Positions 54,180 through 62,932 of a stretch of DNA of 64,000 nucleotides are shown piece by piece. Position 1 is the first letter of the stretch. Each line of letters starts with the position of its first letter. The notes beneath the pieces were generated by a model, which saw only the letters and a program-made list of their open reading frames with translations, searched no databases and was not told where the DNA came from. Origin of the DNA: Affinirhizobium lemnae. GTDB lineage: Bacteria; Pseudomonadota; Alphaproteobacteria; Rhizobiales; Rhizobiaceae. The stretch covers positions 1 to 64,000 of the forward strand of contig NZ_JALJQZ010000009.1 of assembly GCF_022968395.1 (NCBI RefSeq), given 5' to 3'. A program made the translations under genes and the position numbers.

Positions 54180-55628
54180 ATGACCCTTCGTATTGCCGTC
54201 GGCGGCATTCATACCGAATGCTCCACCTCCTCACCCGTCCTCATGCAGCCGGAGGATTTCCGGGTGCTGCGTGGCAGGGAGCTTCTGAACGCCGATTATT
54301 TCAGCTTTCTCAATGCGGATGGTGTCGATCACCTGCCGCTTCTGCATGCTCGTGCAGTTCCGGGCGGCCCCGTGGCTCGCCATACCTATGAGGCATTCAA
54401 GGCAGAGTTTCTTGAATTGCTGAGAGCCAGCCTTCCGCTGGATGGTCTCTATCTGGCCATGCATGGAGCCATGAATGTGGATGGAATGGATGATGCGGAA
54501 GGCGACTGGATTTCAGCAGCACGCGCCGTGGTGGGTCCGGAATTGCCGATTGCAGCCAGCTACGACCTGCACGGCAACGTAACCCAGAAGATCATCGATC
54601 AGCTCGATATCTTTGCCGGTTACAGGACAGCACCGCATATCGACGTTCGCGAGACGATGGTCCGCGCCTGGTCGATGCTGATCCGCACTCTGACCACAGG
54701 AGAAAAACCGGGTGTTGCCTGGGCACCCGTTCCAGTTTTGCTGCCCGGCGAGCGGACATCAACGGAAGATGAACCGGCCAAGAGCTTCTACGCCCGGCTG
54801 CCTGATCATGACGCCGCTGAGGGCATCTGGGACGCCAATCTGATGGTCGGCTATGTATGGGCAGACGAACCGCGCGGGACAGCCTGCGCGGTGGTGACCG
54901 CCACAGACAAGGCAGCCGCCAAGGCAGCTGCCGAAAGCATCGCGCAATCCTACTGGCAAGCACGGCAGGATTTTCAGTTTGGACCTGTCACAGCGCCTCT
55001 GGAAGAGGTGCTTGAACTGGCGGAAAAAGCAGAAACGAAACCGGTTATTCTGGCCGATTCCGGTGATAATCCGACCGGTGGCGGCGTTGGTGACCGCGCA
55101 GATGTTCTAAAAGCGCTCCTTGCCAGAAACTTCGAAGGTGCGGTCATCGGCGGTATAACGGATCGGCCCGCTGTAGAAGCCTGTTTCAAGGCGGGCGCAG
55201 GGTCTACTCTGAGGCTCACGATCGGGGGCTCGCTCGATCCCGCAAGCCCCAGTGTCGAAGTGGAGGCTCAGGTGGTAAGCCTCGACGATCCCAGCTCCGA
55301 ACCCGAGCGTCAGGCCGTCGTGAAGATTGCAGGTGTTACCGTGATCCTCGCCGCTCGCCGTCGCCCCTATCACAACATCGCGGACTTTACGCGTCACGGC
55401 ATAGATCCGGCAACGGTGCGTCTATTGGTCGTCAAATCCGGCTATCTCTCTCCCGAGCTTGCCCCTATCGCGAACCCCAACCTCATGGCGCTGACCGATG
55501 GCGTGATCAATCAGGACATCGAGCGCATATCCAACAAGCGTCGCCAGAGGCCGTGCTATCCCTTCCAGAAGGATTTCGAGTTCACAGCCGAAGCGAGATA
55601 TTCAAGCCGGTGGATTGATCGACCGTGA
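54180..55628 (+). CDS. M81 (MlrC-like) metallopeptidase-family protein, copy 2
   Basis: 482 residues. It carries IAVGGIHTECSTSSPV, YLAMHGAMNVDGMDDAEGDW, SYDLHGNVT and TAPHIDVRETM for the metal site, and DSGDNPTGGGVGDRADVL in the C-terminal domain. Sequence differs widely from copy 1, so this is not a recent duplication. It follows the GH20 gene by 13 bases and overlaps the MFS gene by four, so all three are probably one unit. It may cut an amide or lactam-type part of the imported compound. Confidence 0.87.
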   Translation: MTLRIAVGGIHTECSTSSPVLMQPEDFRVLRGRELLNADYFSFLNADGVDHLPLLHARAVPGGPVARHTYEAFKAEFLELLRASLPLDGLYLAMHGAMNVDGMDDAEGDWISAARAVVGPELPIAASYDLHGNVTQKIIDQLDIFAGYRTAPHIDVRETMVRAWSMLIRTLTTGEKPGVAWAPVPVLLPGERTSTEDEPAKSFYARLPDHDAAEGIWDANLMVGYVWADEPRGTACAVVTATDKAAAKAAAESIAQSYWQARQDFQFGPVTAPLEEVLELAEKAETKPVILADSGDNPTGGGVGDRADVLKALLARNFEGAVIGGITDRPAVEACFKAGAGSTLRLTIGGSLDPASPSVEVEAQVVSLDDPSSEPERQAVVKIAGVTVILAARRRPYHNIADFTRHGIDPATVRLLVVKSGYLSPELAPIANPNLMALTDGVINQDIERISNKRRQRPCYPFQKDFEFTAEARYSSRWIDRP

Positions 55629-56836
55629 GCAATGCGCTGAAAACGACTTGGGCAGACAAAAGCCTCAGGACCTCTGCCCTTGCCATCTTCTTCTTCGGAA
55701 CGACCGGCGCGGCAACATCGCCCTATCAATCCCTGATCGGCATTCAAGAGCTGGGTCTGAGCGATAGCGGCTATGCGGCGCTGATGTTCGCAGCCGCCAT
55801 CATCAATGTCTCCGCAAGCGTCATGATGGGTATCCTCGCTGACCGGATGGGCGATTATCGGACCTCCATTCTCTACGTGTCGCTCTTCGGCGTCCTTGGC
55901 TTCGGCATCGTCTATGCTTTCGCCAATGTTCCGGCCTTTGTCGTTTCAAAGCTCCTGCTTCTACCGATCTTCGGGGCATTGAACTCGCTGATTTTCGCCA
56001 ATGTTCGCGCCAATTCTTCCCGAATATCGAGCAGCCAGCTGATCGGCGTTAACTCTACAATCCGGGCGACGATATCGCTCTCCTGGGTTCTGATGCCGGG
56101 GGTTGTCGGGGTCATGCTGGCAGGCGCCAGTTCCATGCTTCCGGCCTATCTCATTGCGACACTGGCGGCGATCATCTGCTTCCTCCTCGGCGCCTTCTTC
56201 CTTCCTCCGGCTCCCAAGATTGAAATAGAAGGCGGTGAGGCCCGCTCGCGATTTCTGGCCTCATTGGGAGAGGTGCTGGATCCTCGTGTCGCCATGCGGG
56301 TTCTGGCAATCGCGCTGATCTGTTCCATGCTTCATATCAACGATGCCGTCCGTCCGCTTATCGTCACAGGCAAGGCAGGCGGCACGGTCGCCGATCTTGG
56401 CATCATCGTCGGCATTGTTGCCGCTCTGGAAATTGTCTTCATCCTCTTCTGGGGCAAGGCCGAGACTTGGATGAAACCGGTACGGGCACTTGCGCTGGGA
56501 GCCGGTCTTTATGCGCTCTATCTCGTGCTTCAGGGACTTGCGACCGAGCGATGGCACGTTTACGCCCAGACCGTGATCAGCGGAATCGCTGCAGCGGCGA
56601 TCATCAGCCTTCCCATCACCTATCTGCAGGATTTGATTAGCGATAGACCAGGCCTCGGAAGCTCGCTGATTGCGGTGAACATATTCCTCAGCGCCGGTCT
56701 CAGTGCGGGGATCTTCGCAATTGGCACGAGGATCGGGGACTACTCATTCGCCTCCATCCTCGGGGCTATTGTCGGCAGCTTCGGCATCATCCTCCTTTTT
56801 GTTCTGGAAAGCGGCAAGACAAGGAAGACATCATGA
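55625..56836 (+). CDS. MFS transporter (sugar efflux/SetA-like)
   Basis: 403 residues with twelve predicted spans and the first-loop MFS motif GILADRMGDYRTS. The large central loop near residues 195-215 is hydrophilic (PPAPKIEIEGGEARSRF). The closest style is the SetA sugar-efflux group, where FGTTGAATSPYQSL matches the opening. Start GTG 55625 overlaps the M81 gene (GTGA), and the stop overlaps cutC. Import or export cannot be told from sequence. Confidence 0.85.
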   Translation: MSNALKTTWADKSLRTSALAIFFFGTTGAATSPYQSLIGIQELGLSDSGYAALMFAAAIINVSASVMMGILADRMGDYRTSILYVSLFGVLGFGIVYAFANVPAFVVSKLLLLPIFGALNSLIFANVRANSSRISSSQLIGVNSTIRATISLSWVLMPGVVGVMLAGASSMLPAYLIATLAAIICFLLGAFFLPPAPKIEIEGGEARSRFLASLGEVLDPRVAMRVLAIALICSMLHINDAVRPLIVTGKAGGTVADLGIIVGIVAALEIVFILFWGKAETWMKPVRALALGAGLYALYLVLQGLATERWHVYAQTVISGIAAAAIISLPITYLQDLISDRPGLGSSLIAVNIFLSAGLSAGIFAIGTRIGDYSFASILGAIVGSFGIILLFVLESGKTRKTS

Positions 56837-57597
56837 TTGGCACCCAGCCATCAAAGCCCGTTCTGGAAATCTGTGTCGATAACGCAGAAGGGCTCTTTGC
56901 TGCCATAGAGGGTGGAGCCGACCGCATCGAACTCTGTTCCGCCCTATCCGTTGGCGGGTTGACGCCCTCCTTCGGACTTATGGAACTCGCAGGCAAGCAG
57001 ACCGTGCCGGTGACGGCCATGATCCGTCCGCGCGCAGGCAGCTTCGTGTTCTCGAACGAAGAGGTCGATATTATGCGGGCCGACATTGATGCAGCCCGGG
57101 CCGCCAATCTCAAAGGCGTGGTACTGGGGGCAAACCGGCCGGATGGGACGCTGGATATCGAGACCCTGCAATGGCTCTGTAGCGATGCAAAAGGCCTGGA
57201 CCTGACCCTCCATCGTGCATTCGACATGGTGAATGACAAGGCGGCAGCGCTGGAGGATGCAATCGACCTCGGCTTCTCGCGAATCCTGACATCCGGCGGA
57301 AAGCCCACTGCGCACGAAGGAATGGAGATGTTGGAGCAGCTCATCAAGCAGGCTCAGGGTCGGATTATCATCATGCCCGGCTCCGGTGTGCGGCCACAGA
57401 GTGCTGCCGAGCTTCTGAATCGCCTACGGGTCACGGAATTGCACGCCTCCTGCTCCGTTCGATTCACCGAGGGTGACGCGCAACTGGTTGAGTTGAGTTT
57501 CGCATCACGGGAAATGCTAAGAACAGACGCCTCGACCGTTCGTCAGCTGAAGCAGATCCTCTATTCGCACGTAGAAGTACGCTTGGCTTCCAGTTGA
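56833..57597 (+). CDS. cutC: CutC family protein
   Basis: 254 residues, TIM-barrel family CutC. Diagnostic runs: EICVDNAEGLFAAIEGGADRIELCSAL, VGGLTPSFGLMELA, MIRPRAGSFVFSNEEVDIMR and LTSGGKPTAHEG. The name comes from copper-related work in E. coli, but the catalytic role is unsettled, and the gene often travels with sugar-degradation genes, as here after the M81 and MFS genes. ATGA overlap with the transporter. Confidence 0.92.
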   Translation: MIGTQPSKPVLEICVDNAEGLFAAIEGGADRIELCSALSVGGLTPSFGLMELAGKQTVPVTAMIRPRAGSFVFSNEEVDIMRADIDAARAANLKGVVLGANRPDGTLDIETLQWLCSDAKGLDLTLHRAFDMVNDKAAALEDAIDLGFSRILTSGGKPTAHEGMEMLEQLIKQAQGRIIIMPGSGVRPQSAAELLNRLRVTELHASCSVRFTEGDAQLVELSFASREMLRTDASTVRQLKQILYSHVEVRLASS

Positions 57598-57603
57598 TTC
57601 GGG

Positions 57604-58068
57604 CTAGCGCCGTCGCCCGCGCGCTGTCAAAGCGTTGCGGATGGAGAAGCTCGAATGAATGCGCGTGACGCCCGGTAGCTTCGAGAGAATATCCGTGTGA
57701 ATGGTCTCGAACTCGCGCGGACTTTCCACCTCGACGCGCAGGAAGTAGTCCCAATCACCCGTCATCAGATAGCATTCGCGGATCTCGGGATGCTTGCGAA
57801 CGGCGTCCTCGAAGCGATTCAAAAAGTCTTCCGTCTGGCGATCCAGCGTGATGTTGATCATGACCGCGATGGTGCTACCTTCTTCGCCGGAAGCGATCAG
57901 CGCCGTATAACCCCGGATGATTCCGTTCTCCTCCAGAAGCTTGATCCGGCGCAGACAGGCAGAGGGCGAGAGCCCAACAGACTCCGCCATTTTGGCGCTG
58001 CTCATGCGAGCATCCAGCCGCAGCAGACGTATGATATTGCGATCAATGGCATCGAGCGACTGACTCAT
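57604..58068 (-). CDS. Lrp/AsnC-family regulator
   Basis: 154 residues. An N-terminal helix-turn-helix (LDAIDRNIIRLLRLDARMSS, AKMAESVGLSPSACLRRIKL) and a C-terminal RAM domain (TIAVMINITLDRQTEDFLNR, CYLMTGDWDYFLRVEVES). Located divergently from alanine racemase and the D-amino acid dehydrogenase, as with dad-type activators such as DadR, so it probably senses alanine and induces them. The stop lies seven bases from the cutC stop. Confidence 0.9.
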   Translation of the reverse strand: MSQSLDAIDRNIIRLLRLDARMSSAKMAESVGLSPSACLRRIKLLEENGIIRGYTALIASGEEGSTIAVMINITLDRQTEDFLNRFEDAVRKHPEIRECYLMTGDWDYFLRVEVESPREFETIHTDILSKLPGVTRIHSSFSIRNALTARGRRR

Positions 58069-58204
58069 TCATGAATCCACTATGATAACGCTATTTTCAT
58101 GATTGATTTGATCACAAACGCAAGAAGCAAGCAATAATCGCGCACAACATGCACGATCAAAGCATTATCATCTGGTGCATTAGATCAAGAGGAGCGCAGA
58201 AGCG

Positions 58205-59323
58205 ATGGACATGGTCTCATCCACGGAATGGCAGAAAACCGGCGCTCCCGGCTATCTCTCGGTCGATCTGTCGGCGCTGAAGAGAAATTACCGACGGATC
58301 GTTTCCACTGTTTCGCCTGCGCGTGCTGCGGCTGTGGTGAAAGCTGACGCCTACGGCCTCGGTGCAGAGAAAGTGTCGAGCGCGCTCTACCAGGAAGGTT
58401 GCCGAGACTTCTTCGTTGCCCAATATGGTGAGGCGGTGACGCTTCGCCCTGTTCTGTCCAAGGATGCCGCTATTTATGTGCTGAACGGACTTCAGCCGGG
58501 CTCCGAAACGGACTGCGCTCTTCGCGGCATCATCCCGGTGCTGAATTCGCTGGAACAGGTCGCCCGCTGGCGCGCCGCCGCGACCCTGAGCGGTCGCAAG
58601 CTTCCCGCACTGCTGCAGTTTGATACCGGCATGTCGCGTCTTGGGATGTCCGTTGAAGAAGCCGAAGCATTGGCGGCAAATGCGCAGCTTCTGGAAAACA
58701 TCGACGTGCGCTATATCATGAGCCATCTGGCTTGCGCCGACGAGGCGGACGATGTTCATAATGGTCTGCAGGCAGAGCAAATGCGGCTGATCGCCGACAT
58801 TTTCCCCGGCATACCGGTTTCCTTCGGCAATTCCGGCGGCTCATTCCTGGGCGAGAAGTTTCGTGGCGCGATGGTTCGCCCCGGTATCGCGCTCTATGGT
58901 GGACGCCCCACGGATATGCTGGAGCACCCGATGGAGCCGGTCGTCAGGATAGAGGGTTCCGTGGTCCAGACCCGAACCGTTCCGGCAGGAACAGCAGTTG
59001 GGTATTCCGCAACCTACATCGCACAAGAGGAGCGTCGCCTTGCAGCGGTTTCGCTCGGCTATGCCGATGGTATCCTGCGCTCGCTCAGCAGCAAGGGCGC
59101 ATTCGTCTATCAGGGCGTGCGGCTTCCGATCGTCGGGCGCGTTTCCATGGACAGCACCATCGTCGATGTCTCGGATCTACCGGAAGGCGCGCTCAAACTC
59201 GGCAGCCGGGTGGAGTTCATCGGTGACCACCAGACGCTCGAAGACGTTGCCGAGCAGGCAGGCACAATCTCCTGGGAGATTTTGACCTCCATCGGCAACC
59301 GCTACTACAGACAATATATCTAA
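58205..59323 (+). CDS. dadX: Alanine racemase, catabolic type
   Basis: 372 residues. PLP lysine in AAAVVKADAYGLGAEKV; the domain-two catalytic tyrosine lies in VGYSATYIAQEERRLAAVSLGYADG, and the closing VSMDSTIVDVSDL is the usual alanine racemase block. It interconverts L- and D-alanine. AGGAG precedes the start. The dehydrogenase gene follows after 27 bases, so the pair resembles dadX-dadA for alanine use. Confidence 0.93.
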   Translation: MDMVSSTEWQKTGAPGYLSVDLSALKRNYRRIVSTVSPARAAAVVKADAYGLGAEKVSSALYQEGCRDFFVAQYGEAVTLRPVLSKDAAIYVLNGLQPGSETDCALRGIIPVLNSLEQVARWRAAATLSGRKLPALLQFDTGMSRLGMSVEEAEALAANAQLLENIDVRYIMSHLACADEADDVHNGLQAEQMRLIADIFPGIPVSFGNSGGSFLGEKFRGAMVRPGIALYGGRPTDMLEHPMEPVVRIEGSVVQTRTVPAGTAVGYSATYIAQEERRLAAVSLGYADGILRSLSSKGAFVYQGVRLPIVGRVSMDSTIVDVSDLPEGALKLGSRVEFIGDHQTLEDVAEQAGTISWEILTSIGNRYYRQYI

Positions 59324-59350
59324 TTCAAAGACCAGCAGACGGGGAATATC

Positions 59351-60604
59351 ATGAAGGTCACCATTCTTGGCGCGGGCGTCATCGGCGTCACATCGGCCTA
59401 TTATCTCGCGAAAGCCGGTCATGAAGTTACCGTGCTCGACCGCCAACCTGGTCCGGCGCTGGAAACCAGCTTTGCAAATGCCGGTGAAGTATCCTTCGGC
59501 TATTGCTCTCCCTGGGCTGCACCCGGCATTCCGCAGAAGGCGCTGAAGTGGATCTTCATGGAGCACGCGCCGCTCATCCTTCGCCCAAAGCTCAATATGG
59601 CTATGATTTCGTGGATGCTGCAGATGCTACGCAACTGCACCTCGGAACGCTATGCCTTGAACAAGAGCCGCATGCTGCGTCTTGCCGATTATGCACGGTT
59701 GGCGCTCGCGGAAGTTCGCGCTGAAACCAATGTCGATTACGACCAGCGCATGCAGGGGACGCTACAGCTTTTCCGTACGCAAGCGCAACTCGATGCCTCC
59801 GCCAAGGATGTGAAGGCATTGGCAGCGGATGGCATTCCGTTCGAGGTTCTGGATCCGGCAGGCTGCATCCGTGTTGAGCCTGCACTTGCCCATGTGCGCG
59901 AAAAGATCGTTGGCGGTCTGCTGACACCAAAGGATGAGACGGGCGACTGCTTCAAATTCACCAACATCCTATCGGAAAAGGCCACCTCCATGGGCGTCCG
60001 CTTCGAATGGGGCGTGAATATCAAGGCGCTTGACGTGCAGGGCGGCGAAGTCAAAGGCGTAATGACGGATCGCGGCCTCGTATCCTCCGATGCCGTTGTG
60101 GTCGCGCTCGGCAGCTATTCGCCACTGCTGGTAAACCCGCATGGCATTCGCTTGCCCGTTTATCCAGTGAAGGGCTATTCCTTGACGATCCCGATCGTGG
60201 ACGAAAGCCGCGCACCGGAATCGACCGTGATGGATGAGACCTACAAGATCGCCATCACTCGGCTTGGCGACCGCATCCGCGTCGGCGGCATGGCGGAAAT
60301 CTCTGGATATACGAATGATCTCGGCCATGCCCGTCGTCGCACGCTGGAACATTCGGTGACAGATCTGTTCCCCGGCGGCGATGTTTCGAAGGCGAGCTTC
60401 TGGTCAGGTCTACGCCCGATGACACCCGATGGTACGCCAGTCATCGGTGCGACAAAGGTGCGTAACCTCTATCTCAACACGGGCCATGGCACGCTGGGCT
60501 GGACCATGAGCTGCGGCTCTGCGAAAGTTCTGGCCGATATCGTCAGTGGCCGTACACCTGAGATCGAGACCAAGGATCTTGCCGAATTGCGATACCATTC
60601 TTGA
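59351..60604 (+). CDS. dadA: D-amino acid dehydrogenase small subunit-like (DadA)
   Basis: 417 residues. It starts with the FAD motif [20 protein letters not shown] and carries [20 protein letters not shown], the DadA hallmark, and a closing [20 protein letters not shown] with [23 protein letters not shown]. It oxidises D-alanine and other D-amino acids to oxo acids, passing electrons to the respiratory chain. Paired with alanine racemase under the Lrp-type regulator. Length agrees with E. coli DadA (432). Confidence 0.94.
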   Translation: MKVTILGAGVIGVTSAYYLAKAGHEVTVLDRQPGPALETSFANAGEVSFGYCSPWAAPGIPQKALKWIFMEHAPLILRPKLNMAMISWMLQMLRNCTSERYALNKSRMLRLADYARLALAEVRAETNVDYDQRMQGTLQLFRTQAQLDASAKDVKALAADGIPFEVLDPAGCIRVEPALAHVREKIVGGLLTPKDETGDCFKFTNILSEKATSMGVRFEWGVNIKALDVQGGEVKGVMTDRGLVSSDAVVVALGSYSPLLVNPHGIRLPVYPVKGYSLTIPIVDESRAPESTVMDETYKIAITRLGDRIRVGGMAEISGYTNDLGHARRRTLEHSVTDLFPGGDVSKASFWSGLRPMTPDGTPVIGATKVRNLYLNTGHGTLGWTMSCGSAKVLADIVSGRTPEIETKDLAELRYHS

Positions 60605-60871
60605 TCCACAGAACATTTATATTTAATTAAAGAATGATTGAAATTAGCGCGCAATCAATAAAAAATAGATTTATAATATTAAATTATATTTGAAAAATTT
60701 CGAAATATTCATAAATTTGCTTGTAAATAAAAATTTAATCGCTAAATATTTTCACGGAAAAGTGATTGGTCAATTTTAATTATATTTGTGGTCTTAAAGC
60801 CATTAGCCTATTTTTGCGAATTAATTGGTTAATATATTAATATTGTCCATAGGTTTACGAAAGTCAATTTT
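60605..60871. other. Strongly AT-rich intergenic segment
   Basis: 267 bases in which A and T greatly outnumber G and C, unlike anything else in the window; long A/T stretches such as TTATAATATTAAATTATAT occur. No gene is seen. It likely contains the promoter of the following permease gene, perhaps silenced by a MucR/Ros- or H-NS-like factor, and may mark the edge of acquired DNA. Confidence 0.6.
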
Positions 60872-61645
60872 ATGGATATTACGACATATGTAATTCTTTT
60901 TGCAGTTTCCCTTGTCGCAGGATGTTTCGATGCAATTGCTGGCGGCGGCGGTTTACTAACGCTACCTGCCATGATGCTTGCAGGCCTTAGCCCAGTAACA
61001 GCCATTGCCACCAATAAGATGCAATCCTCAGCAGCTGCAGTTTCCGCGACCTACGCCTTTGCACGCAAAGGACTGATAGGCTGGAAATCCGGTCTGCCCA
61101 TCGCACTTGCCGCAGCAGTCGCGGCAGTGCTCGGTGCCTTGTCGGTCAATCTCCTGCCAAAGTCGGTGGTCAGTGCTGTTATCCCATTCGTTCTGATAGG
61201 CATTGCGATCTACTTCGGAATGGCACGCAAACTGGGCGATGCCGATGCAAAAGCGCGCGTTTCGCGAACCACATTCCTACTGGCTGTTGCTCCGGCAATT
61301 GGTTTCTACGAGGGCATTTTTGGTCCGGGAGCGGGATCATTTTATATGGCAGCCTATGTCGCACTGCTGGGTTATGGGGCAATCAAGGCAACCGCTCACA
61401 CGAAGCTGACAAACGCCGCCGGTAGTCTCGGCGCTCTCGGCCTCTTCGCCTTCACCGGCTCCATTGATTGGGTTGTCGGTCTCGTCATGGCCGCGGGTGC
61501 TTTTGCTGGCGCACAAATTGGATCTATTATGGCAATGCGAGTGGGTGCCAAGCTCATTCGTCCGCTGCTCGTCACTATTTCCTGCCTGATGGCCTTACGC
61601 CTTCTGCTGGACCCAACAAACTCAATCTATCAGATTTTTCGGTAA
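60872..61645 (+). CDS. TauE/SafE-family membrane permease
   Basis: 257 residues, about eight spans. Motifs typical of the TauE/SafE (YfcA) group: FDAIAGGGGLLTLPAMMLAGL near the start, then TNKMQSSAAAVSATYAFARKG, and in the second half FYEGIFGPGAGSF and AHTKLTNAAGSLGALGLFAF. Members export sulfite or organosulfonate-type anions. Its partners here, an oxygenase and a hydroxy-acid oxidase, suggest it moves a carboxylate or amino acid product instead, which is inference. Confidence 0.87.
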   Translation: MDITTYVILFAVSLVAGCFDAIAGGGGLLTLPAMMLAGLSPVTAIATNKMQSSAAAVSATYAFARKGLIGWKSGLPIALAAAVAAVLGALSVNLLPKSVVSAVIPFVLIGIAIYFGMARKLGDADAKARVSRTTFLLAVAPAIGFYEGIFGPGAGSFYMAAYVALLGYGAIKATAHTKLTNAAGSLGALGLFAFTGSIDWVVGLVMAAGAFAGAQIGSIMAMRVGAKLIRPLLVTISCLMALRLLLDPTNSIYQIFR

Positions 61646-61708
61646 TAAACCGCCCATTTAAACATCTATTGTTCTTTTCCTAAACTACATTCAACCTCGG
61701 TTACCAAC

Positions 61709-62854
61709 ATGTCTTTCGAAGAAATTTATGGATCGCTCGCGCTCAATCAGCGCATTGCGACCCTCGGACCCGTGTGCGATATTTTCACTGGAGCCGAAGG
61801 CGGTTCAGCAATCGCATCCGTACAAAAGACACCCGGCGGATGCGGCCGTCACGCAGTCATTACCATCAACTCTGCTGCTGCTCAAAAAATTGCCGCCATT
61901 CGCTCCGAGCGACGCGAAAACGGCTCTTACGAACAAGATCCGGCTGCTTATGAACAAGATGCGCGTCTCTGCTTTCTGGATGCCGTTCCGGAGATGATAT
62001 CCGCTCTCATGTTCGCCAAGACAGCGGATGCGACCACTATCGAGGTACGAGGACTGCCCGTTCCTGAAGGCAAGGTGCGCACCCCGGATGACGGCGTGGT
62101 GGTCGAACGGGATGTTCGAGGCTATGTTTTCAATCTGGTCGGAAGTCTGGTCGGCTCCTTGAGCCTCAAAGGCTTTTCCTACTCTTCCGAGAATCATGGC
62201 CGCCTTCTGCGTGCTGTCGCACCAGTCGCGCAATTGGCAAGCCAGGCCAGTTCACAAGGTTACGCGGACGATCTCGGCTGGCATCAGGACAATGCTAACC
62301 GGCCAATGGTGGCCGCTATTGATCCCGCAGCATGCAGCCGCGGCCCGATGAACGAGTATCAGGCTTTTATTTGCGTCCATGCGGATGAACAGGTACCTAT
62401 GGATGTCGCAAACCTTGAAGATATCGTTCACGAGCTTTCACAACGGCATGGCAGCGTTCTTGTAGACACCCTGTTTCAGCCGGAATTTGGCCTGTGCCGC
62501 CCATCCAGTCATGGCGGAGGTCTTGATGCTACGGAGGTATCGCTGCTCGCAAGAGACGGCAAAGGCCGACTGCACGGTAGGTTCCATGCGGGCAACGTTA
62601 TCGGCATGACGCCGACTGCGCAAGCGTCTTACGACGCCTTCAAGGCCGCATGCGGCGCGACGAAAAGTCGAATGGAGATCGACGGCGAGCGCGGAGCAGT
62701 CCTGATTTACGAAAACACCCGCGTTATGCACCGCCGTCGGCGTTTCACTCCCCAATTCAATGGCAGTGATCGCTATTATATCCGGCTCTACATGACGAAC
62801 CACGATACCTTCAAGTGCTGGCAGCAGTTCGCGCAAGAGCGCGTTTTTAGCTGA
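61709..62854 (+). CDS. Clavaminate synthase-like Fe(II)/2-oxoglutarate oxygenase
   Basis: 381 residues. The facial triad is visible as His192 and Asp194 (GWHQDNANRP) and His341 (TRVMHRRRRFTP), with Arg359 (YYIRLYMTN) placed to bind 2-oxoglutarate. Layout and length fit the clavaminate-synthase group, which includes free arginine, asparagine and lysine hydroxylases such as VioC. A soluble enzyme hydroxylating an amino acid is likely. It is 63 bases after the permease and 78 before the FMN oxidase. The substrate cannot be told. Confidence 0.82.
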   Translation: MSFEEIYGSLALNQRIATLGPVCDIFTGAEGGSAIASVQKTPGGCGRHAVITINSAAAQKIAAIRSERRENGSYEQDPAAYEQDARLCFLDAVPEMISALMFAKTADATTIEVRGLPVPEGKVRTPDDGVVVERDVRGYVFNLVGSLVGSLSLKGFSYSSENHGRLLRAVAPVAQLASQASSQGYADDLGWHQDNANRPMVAAIDPAACSRGPMNEYQAFICVHADEQVPMDVANLEDIVHELSQRHGSVLVDTLFQPEFGLCRPSSHGGGLDATEVSLLARDGKGRLHGRFHAGNVIGMTPTAQASYDAFKAACGATKSRMEIDGERGAVLIYENTRVMHRRRRFTPQFNGSDRYYIRLYMTNHDTFKCWQQFAQERVFS

Positions 62855-62932
62855 GGCGGCCCGTTGCAAAAAACAGAATGCCTCTGATGGCTGCCACTAT
62901 CGAACCCGTTTTTGTTAGAAAAGTGAATTATC

